A stretch of 64,000 nucleotides of DNA, from assembly GCF_037975245.1 (NCBI RefSeq), contig NC_092574.1, positions 17,523,213 through 17,587,212 on the forward strand, in the 5' to 3' direction. Made by a program: the position numbers and the translations under genes. Positions 56,830 through 64,000 of this stretch are shown one piece after another. Origin of the DNA: Apostichopus japonicus. Its lineage: Eukaryota; Echinodermata; Holothuroidea; Aspidochirotida; Stichopodidae. Position 1 is the stretch's first letter, and each line of letters starts with the position of its first letter. Under the pieces are notes generated by a model, which was given only the letters and a program-made list of their open reading frames with translations, was not told the DNA's origin and searched no databases.

Positions 56830-57914
56830 CAGTGGCGGCGGAACCGGGGGGCTTGGGGGGGCTCAGCCCCCCCAATGAAAAAGTTGAGGGGGCAAATACA
56901 TTATAAGCCCCCCCCCCCCAATATTTACCAAGGCTCCGTAACGTGCATCTGCCCATTTTTCAATGCATACTTGTCGATCTGTCAGATGCACACGTATGCT
57001 ATATAGGTGTAATAATTTTAGTAATTGCTGGGGGACCCTCGGCCCTCCCCTGGCTATAGACCACATTGTCACCCCAACCGCGTCTTCACGCCCCGTGAAA
57101 AGTGGAAGCATTGAGTGTGAGTACCGGTAAGCGTAACACAACTTCGTCTTAGGCCAATGACTTGCCTCATTTCAGCCAGTTCTCCAACACCACCTTACTT
57201 AGTGGCGGAGCGTCCATATATACAGTCAGGGGGCGGATGCCCCCCCCCCCCTGACGGACTCAAATGGACTGCTGGCGCCCTTTTCAGCTTTTCACTACTT
57301 TTTACTTATTCGCGATTATTTACTATTTTATTGCTCTCTCATATACCTATTGACATTTGTCATATTTTGTTGGTGTAATTTTCCGACAAAATGGCGACGA
57401 CACCTATTTATTCTCTGTTTATCTGCAAATTAGTAAGGCCCGGAAAGGGTCATTTCCTGCAATCTAGGGAGTATCTTTACTCCAAAATTTTCTGTACGCT
57501 CCGCGCCAACCTGTGGTGGCGCTCCGCTTAGATAGTGTCGAAAGCGCACCTACAGACCATTCTTGCCCCCCCGACCAATACCCCTAGCTCCGCCACTGCC
57601 CTTACTACACTCAAAAACGTCTTTGCGAGTACACTACGAGTAATAGCTACTCTCTTAAAACACCATCGAATATACAAATTAAAATCTTTCTACAGACTTT
57701 TACGTGCAATCTGAGAAATTGCAGGCTTGAGACCCATATTTTAGGGCTAGGTATTCGCAGCATAAAACACTCGGGAAGTGCCGTTTCCGGCCATCTGGGG
57801 GTTTGAAAACCCCCAAATTTTCTTGTACGCTCCGCGCCAACCGATGGTGGCGCTCCGCTTAGATAGTCTCCACACATTAGCCCCCCCAATAATTTTTCCG
57901 TTCCGCCGCGCCTG
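56830..57914. mobile_element. hAT-type element hosting a nested MITE
   Basis: Ends CAGTGGCGGCGGAACCGG and (inverted) CAGGCGCGGCGGAACGG, flanked by the exact 8-bp duplication CGCCAGGG (56822-56829 and 57915-57922). Without the nested 57200-57598 MITE it would be about 680 bp. Contains the 43-bp core at 57825-57867. Confidence 0.9.
57200..57598 (+). mobile_element. hAT-type MITE nested in 56830-57914
   Basis: Ends TAGTGGCGGAGC (first base changed from C) and inverted CAGTGGCGGAGC. Flanking 8 bases are ACCTTACT and CCCTTACT (seven of eight match). Same family as 54617-54979, opposite orientation. Confidence 0.88.
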
Positions 57915-57922
57915 CGCCAGGG

Positions 57923-60889
57923 TCGATAATTTCTTCAATACAAACAATGGCTAACACGTGCCAAAAAAAAAAGAAGAAAGAATGAAACATAGTACATATA
58001 TTTTTGAAGCTTCCGTAAATTAATCTTCATACCAATTAAAATTCCTCCTTTATCCCGGTTGAGGTAAAAAAAGAAGTAATTTTGCGTCTCTTTCTAATAC
58101 GTAACTTTAATTTGTTTCTATCCTCGTTGCCGAATTGTTGTGTACGGTCCCAGCTGCAACTCATCTACAAACCATTTAGAACCAAAATATATTCCCCTTT
58201 CACATTAATGAAACTTTGTGAATGACCGTATCTGTTGTCAACTAATGATAAAATATTCAAATTTAGAGCATTTTTGCTTATAAAAATTAAGTATACCACA
58301 AAATGATGGCGCTACACCACTACTCAACAGAAGCATTCCGTTCTGACCACAACATAAATTTGATACCAAACTGGGTCCATAAAATTGGGCTAAAAGTCCC
58401 TAGTTCGGTCAAGTAAAACCGTATGAAAACAAATTCATTGCTTCATAACACAAGACTATGTATCTGTCTCTAGTAGTGGTGAGCCTAGACGACGACAACT
58501 TGCAATATTAGTGTATTTTCCATCCCGACACGTTGCAATGCGTAAAGCCTGAATTTTCTCTGTCTGTTAAGTTCTATAGGGCGCTTAAAATTAGGGCCAA
58601 CTTTAGTGATGATATTAACCAACATGTAACGAATAATGTATAATTGAGATGAAATCGAAAGAAAAAAATAACGCACCACTCAGTTCTTCTAAAGGTATCA
58701 TATATGCTTGCAAAAGATCAATTTTGAATTACGTAAAGTCTTCGGATCACTGGAGCCACTTGATACATTATATACGCAAGAACCTATACTTTTATACTAC
58801 ATTGTTTTAAACTCTGCTTCGCGAGTGCATTGTTACACGACCTTTGTTATAAATCAATAAACAATGTGTGATATTACAGAAAATACTCGCATATGACTGG
58901 GTATTATAGCTCCTTTTGACTAACAGTGCTGCATAAAAAAATATAATAAGATGACTAAAACGTTGCGAACAGGGTTACGCCGTGGCCTGTTGGTCGAGTT
59001 TTAATTATGTACAAAACCATGCTAAGCAAGCAAGGCCACACAGGCAATTTGCTCTATTAGTTCGAGGGGACAGGAGTTGATGGAATTGTTAGATAGACCC
59101 ATTGAGTTAAATGGCTGTGTTTCATACATGAATAAGAAATCCCATCATTACTTCATCACCAAAAGTTAAAAGTTCCTTTTGCGCTTATTTTGTCGAAACC
59201 CGGTGATACCACATTATAAACTTTATGGATAAATAATACAGGCCTAATTAATGTACATAATAATATAGGATGTCACTTTAATTCACCGAACTCCTCATTA
59301 ATAACGATTAAGCATTAACTTCATATGTTTACCGGACGAAACAAAAGAATCTACGTTGCTTTGATATATCGTGATTAGTGGCTCTTTGGTAGCCTATAAT
59401 CGAGTGAACACGTGTGACCATATGAGTTTGGCCACGATAATAAGTCACGCCGAAATCCGGTCACCCTTATATCATTCACAGGTATATACTCTCTTTTCAG
59501 ATGACCTACTGATAAGAAGAAAATAATAAAACTTCACAATCTTTCATTCATGAGGTTATTAAAGCACGCAAAGAATGGGCCATGTGTTACTTTTAATAAC
59601 CCACTGTGTTAAAATACTGAAAATTCCTTTGCAGCAATGAAATCGTACGAAAACTCCCGTAACGCTTGTTTAGCTTGAGGACACAATATTGTTTGGATTA
59701 GGCCAAACACCCGACTTATCGTCGCCCCCTGACTGACGTCATCCATTGGCTTCTGTGTTTACATGTGTTTTTACTACCAATAGTCATACACTCTAAACAA
59801 CGTAATTCTCAGTATCCTCAATGATGCTGTTAAAATGTGCTTGATAAAGAAAAAAAATGGAACTTGATTAGAGTCCTGACACGAATATATGTTTTCAATA
59901 CCGAGTTTCAATCATCAGTTATCATCTAAACTAACCACAAGCGGATGAATACCAAGCAACTATACCGTCTGTATTACCAATGCACGGTCTTCCTGTCGCC
60001 ACCAAAATAAGTGTCTGCGTCTTGAAGTTGAACGTACCACTACCAGCACCAGTGTATAATGGTAAAACCCGTAGACATCGAACAAGCGTGATCTTGAGTA
60101 CCGTTGACTCATTTTCATTGAGTGTTTTCAGTTAAATATCCCAGCCGCTTTTTAACCATATTATTAGTCAGTTTCTCAATACGAAGGACTCTCGTACTTC
60201 GAAGATTTACCAAGTGAAAGTGAGTCATATGCGCCATCTTTGTTAACTGTCGTGTATCCTACTGAGTTATTTCAATAATCGCATTTCTTGACAGTGTAGT
60301 GTGTCGCCTGCAATGATTTATTATACAAATTGCCGACGATTTTGTCATCTGTAAATGTGTCGGCATAATGTATCACTAACGTTACACATAGGCATAGGGG
60401 CCTAAGTTAGGCCTTACGCTTTCAATTCATCGAACTTGTTCAGTTCTCATTCTTAACTTAAATTTACATTTCTGGGGCCTACGCTAGCTAACTTTAAATG
60501 TCCAATAAGTGTAACCGGATGTCAAAACTTGAAGTGGAAACCTACGTTAGACCACTTCGAGTTTTGGACTCTCAAGACGGACCCTAGCCTAACTTAACCT
60601 AAACTAGTTTAGTCTAGGCCTATGATAAGGGGCTATTTTAACAATTAGTCCTAGCCAAGATTTAGCATAAGTAAATCCCAAGTTCTGGGCCCTATATTGT
60701 TTTTCTTAGTTACTTACTCTGGGTTAACATGCACCGCAGTGAAACCTATGCTTAAGTTAGGGCCTAGGCCTAGGTCCCAAACTGGTAGTGGTATGATAGT
60801 ACTACTAGTACTACTAGCCTAGCTATATTACTACAAATATCTGTAATGTAGGCCTATTGTGTTATACTAGTATGTTGTTGTACTGTAGC
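57923..60889. other. intergenic stretch without recognised gene
   Basis: No frame over about 65 codons and no recognised domain. 59,700-60,400 is somewhat richer in CpG and could include a promoter of a gene to the right; nothing proves it. From 60,400 the DNA is rich in short GGCCTA/TAGGCC words. Confidence 0.35.
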
Positions 60890-61991
60890 TAGGGTTGTGC
60901 GGGATCCCGGTAGTCAAGTGAATCCCGGTATCCCGATCCCGGTATTGACTAATCCCGATCACAGTGCAATGTGTAACTACTACCGGTATTGAGAAAACAA
61001 CCGGTTATTACATTCGTTTCGGTATCATTCCCGGGAATCCCGGACATAATAAAAATATCTACGTGTTACTATTTGAAATAAAGAAAACATAACACGATTT
61101 TTTCTGGTTTCTGTGCTCTTAGTTTGAATAACATCTGATCAACTTACGTACTGGCCTAGACTAGGCTATATATTAACAAATCAACTTTTCACGTAGTAAT
61201 TTGGACCTAGGCTACAATAAATATCGAACGTTACTTGCGCTCAACATGTTACGGGACCTCAAAGTTATTCTGAAATTTTCGTTATTTATTTTTCCTTCAA
61301 ACGATGATTGTCAAGGTTCCCATGTACAAAATCTTACCCTTATGCATTTCACCTCATTTTGTTATAATAATTTTAACGATTTTATAAATTTTGAGCCAAA
61401 ACCGCAGGGAGTATATCCAGTTTAAATCCATCTTCCCATGGGACTGTATATTATTATAGCCTAGCATACGGTACTGGTACACAGCAGTGCAGTACTTGAG
61501 ATTTTGATGCTGTAATGAAATGGATTCGTTTATTAATACGGGGGGTTCCACGATGTCATTTACATTTATCTTTCGCTACTTTTTTAATTTTTAAGAACTT
61601 TTGTACGAAAGATTGATATTGCACGTATTCAAAGTACAGTATATTTCCTGGAGTAAACAACAGCCGATTAACGATAAAAATAAATCTGTACTATTCTTAT
61701 GTATGTAGTTTGTAATCCCGTATTTACGTAGCCCCTATGTTATATTCTAATTGTCTGAAGTTCCAAACACGTGGTGACTTGTTGATAGTTAAAAACTTTT
61801 CGTTGTGAACTTGAAGGGGTTGCCCTATTCCAATATCATGGAATAGTTGGGAAAACCCAATTTATGTTTGTGTACGGATTCAGGGGCGGATCCAGGGGGG
61901 GCCCGGGAGGCCCGGGCCCTCCCTTTTTGAAAATCCCGATTTTTAAAAAAAAAATTTTACCACGTTCGAGGGAAAGGGCCCCATGCGTGAG

Positions 61992-63119
61992 CAGTGGCGT
62001 AGCTACGGGGGGCCTGGGGCCGAGGCCCCCATGAAATAGGCTGGCCCCCACTGGGAATGTGGTAAAAAAAATGTTGTAAAAAAATAAAAATAAGTGCGAT
62101 TCACTTATATTTTTTGTTCGATAATTTGGGAAATAGAGTTACACAATTATCTCGTCTGCATCTGGCAGAATAAGAAAATAAAATATCGTAGTAATCATGA
62201 GAATGGTCACACAGCATGGCATGGCAATGGTCGATGCGACGATTGCGACCATATACCACGAACCTTGTTGTGCTGCGCGATATCGATATCTGCTGAAAAT
62301 ATGTTCAGTGCTTCCACCTAGCGCAACAATCTATCAAAAGATTGGCTCCGTTTGTACTGAGCCGAGGTATCAGGTTTTCATATATTGCCTCGAGTCAAAT
62401 GAATATATGCAGGCGCGGATCCAGGGGGGGTCCAGGGGGGTCCGGACCCCCCTGCTCTTGGCCAAAAAAAAAGAGAGAAAAAATAATTAAATTAAACGCC
62501 AATTTTAAACATGTAGGACGTCAGAAAAGCGGTTATCCTCACAAGTCATCCAGGTGTGTCTTTTCCGTCAAATGAACTATAGTGTGCACGCGTGCTACAC
62601 GTGCCAAAAATGCATAACGATCTCAATTTTCAGACCGAAAAGTTTCAAAATTGAGGTGGTGTTCGAATTATTTTGGGCGGTGAGGTTACAGAGCGGTAGG
62701 CTGCTAGGATGCGCTAACGAATTTTTCATGAGCAAACCCCTCACCCTTCCAGAATCCTGGATTCGGCCCTGCATCAAACAGTGGTGACGGGAGGGGATTG
62801 GGGGCTAAAGGCATTATGATTTTTGTATCATCTCGACTCATCTGATATGTAATACCGTATTTCATAGATTGTTTTTTTCTCATCAATTGAGAAATTGCAG
62901 ACATGAGATCCATATTTTCAGGCTAGGTACATGCTGCTTAGAATACTCGGGAAGTGCCGTTTCCAGCCATCTGGGGGGTTTGTAAAGCCAAAAATTTTCT
63001 CTGTACGCTCCGCGCCAACCAAGGTGGCGCTCCGCTTAGATAGTAACCTCCGCCCCCCCCCCCACAAGAAAGAACAGCCCCCCATGGCCCACACTCAAAA
63101 AATCCTAGCTAGGCCACTG
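61992..63119. mobile_element. third-level hAT-type element
   Basis: Ends CAGTGGCGTAGCTA and (inverted) CAGTGGCCTAGCTA. The flanking bases TGCGTGAG and TGCGTGTA share their first six positions. Contains the 43-bp core at 63003-63044. Confidence 0.8.
62410..62771. mobile_element. fourth-level inverted-repeat element
   Basis: Ends CAGGCGCGGATCCAGG and (inverted) CAGGGCCGAATCCAGG, related to the ends of 61881-63555. No target duplication could be recognised, so the borders are less certain. Confidence 0.6.
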
Positions 63120-64000
63120 TGCGTGTAATTTTTGGTAAAATAACTTTGCAAAAAGAGTACACCATCATTCTGATAAAGTGAAGGTGAGAGGGGCACTCTG
63201 ACTGCATCAATAGTCTCCATCTGGAAGGGGGCATCCAAGATGAAATGGCCTGTAGTAGCCTGGTAAAAAGTAGTTAGCATCACCACCTATACTCCCCAAA
63301 GACGTAAATCCCAGCTCATTGCTCGAAATTGCAAATATATGCCCGGCAAACCATGAATACATGATTTATTGGAAATAAATTTTACTCCAAACTTTCACGA
63401 AAAGTAGCACCAGATTGCACCGAGGACCTCCATATTTTGTGAAATTTTCCAAAGGGGAGGGGGCACCCACTCCCATTAGACCCCTCCCCCAGGACGACGA
63501 TTAGGCATTTCCCATCTGGGCCCCCCCCTTCGGCGAAATCCTGGATCCGCCACTGGGATTACAAGTTTAATCCAAGTGCGAACGTGTTAATCTAATATCG
63601 TACGTCGAGTATGAATGAAGGATGGTGTGGGTTGTTTTTTTCCAAGGATTGTGCTTTTCTTTCGGAACTTGTGTATCTTAAAAAACAAAGGCCCTAATAT
63701 AGCGTGTTATTTTTTTATTTTATTTTTTATAAACGTGCGTGTAAGAGTATGTACATAGCCTAGGCTATGCATATTGAATGTATGACATTGACAGTCTCGT
63801 AACTAAGTGCTTTGAATCGTAGATGAAAGTTGAGGAAAATACCGGTTGTAGTTACGATACCGGTATTCATGTTGCAACACTACCGGTCGTGTGAAATCCG
63901 ACTACCGCACAACGCTAACTGTAGCCACCATGTTTAAATGCCAGTTTTCATTTAACAGCTGTAGGTTTATTTGAAGCAGTAAAGTTTTATTGGCCAGGCT

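Larger units (their letters stand above)
61881..63555. mobile_element. second-level inverted-repeat element
   Basis: Ends CAGGGGCGGATCCAGG and (inverted) CAGTGGCGGATCCAGG, 15 of 16 matching. GGATT directly flanks both sides (61876-61880 and 63556-63560), suggesting a 5-bp duplication. It lies wholly inside 60890-63917. Confidence 0.78.
60890..63917. mobile_element. outermost hAT-type element of a four-level nest
   Basis: Ends TAGGGTTGTGCGGGATCCCG and (inverted) TAGCGTTGTGCGGTAGTCGG, flanked by the exact 8-bp duplication ACTGTAGC (60882-60889 and 63918-63925). Both subterminal regions (60900-61040 and 63840-63900) carry repeated CCGGTA/TACCGG words, likely transposase-binding sites. Subtracting the nested insertions leaves about 1.35 kb with no transposase frame. 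Confidence 0.88.

Noticed and set aside
59700-60400. Promoter or first exon of a further gene
   Set aside because: Only a slight CpG rise; no coding exon or reliable signal could be tied to it.
62410-62771. Target duplication of the innermost nested element
   Set aside because: Flanking bases (ATATATG and CATCAAA) do not match, so no duplication is claimed.

Overview
The window is nuclear DNA of an animal: AT-rich, with long introns, GT-AG splice sites and many transposons. Two host genes can be read exon by exon. Both look like deuterostome genes, and the repeat types (Ty3/gypsy elements, many hAT-type short elements, TAA-tailed retro-fragments) suit a marine invertebrate deuterostome such as an echinoderm. 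The species cannot be fixed from the sequence alone.

Layout. (1) 1-6,690 is downstream of gene 1. It holds two copies of a short inverted-repeat element, several minisatellites and no gene I can recognise. (2) 6,694-42,433, minus strand, is a complete CEP135 gene (centriole assembly). It has 22 coding exons, joins in phase to 1,273 codons plus stop, and its N-terminal block aligns with vertebrate CEP135. Its introns contain a solo LTR, several tandem arrays, a decayed duplicate of an exon edge and one GC-AG intron. (3) Intron 1 holds a full-length Ty3/gypsy retrotransposon (37,604-42,267), antisense to CEP135. It has one uninterrupted 1,300-codon gag-pol frame, indistinguishable 261-bp LTRs and a 5-bp target duplication that is itself part of the CEP135 splice donor. 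(4) 42,434-46,103 lies between the two start codons. It holds the presumed promoters, a short element with a 9-bp target duplication and a telomere-like core, and a TAA-tailed retro-fragment. (5) 46,104-54,078, plus strand, is a complete FAM47E-like gene of 8 coding exons and 458 codons. Its last intron carries a second, internally deleted gypsy element with indistinguishable 494-bp LTRs. (6) 54,079-64,000 is a transposon nest: one free hAT-type MITE, one hAT-type element inside another, and a stack of four elements one inside the next (60,890-63,917). No gene is supported there.

The two genes are divergent, with start codons 3.67 kb apart. CEP135 builds centrioles. FAM47-family proteins have been linked to arginine methylation of chromatin. 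Nothing here shows that the two act together. The most notable material is the transposon biology: an insertion at +8 of an essential splice donor whose duplicated target keeps the donor intact, two gypsy elements sharing a tRNA-Leu type primer site, a short DNA transposon carrying telomere-like repeats, and a conserved 43-bp core shared by four otherwise different MITEs.
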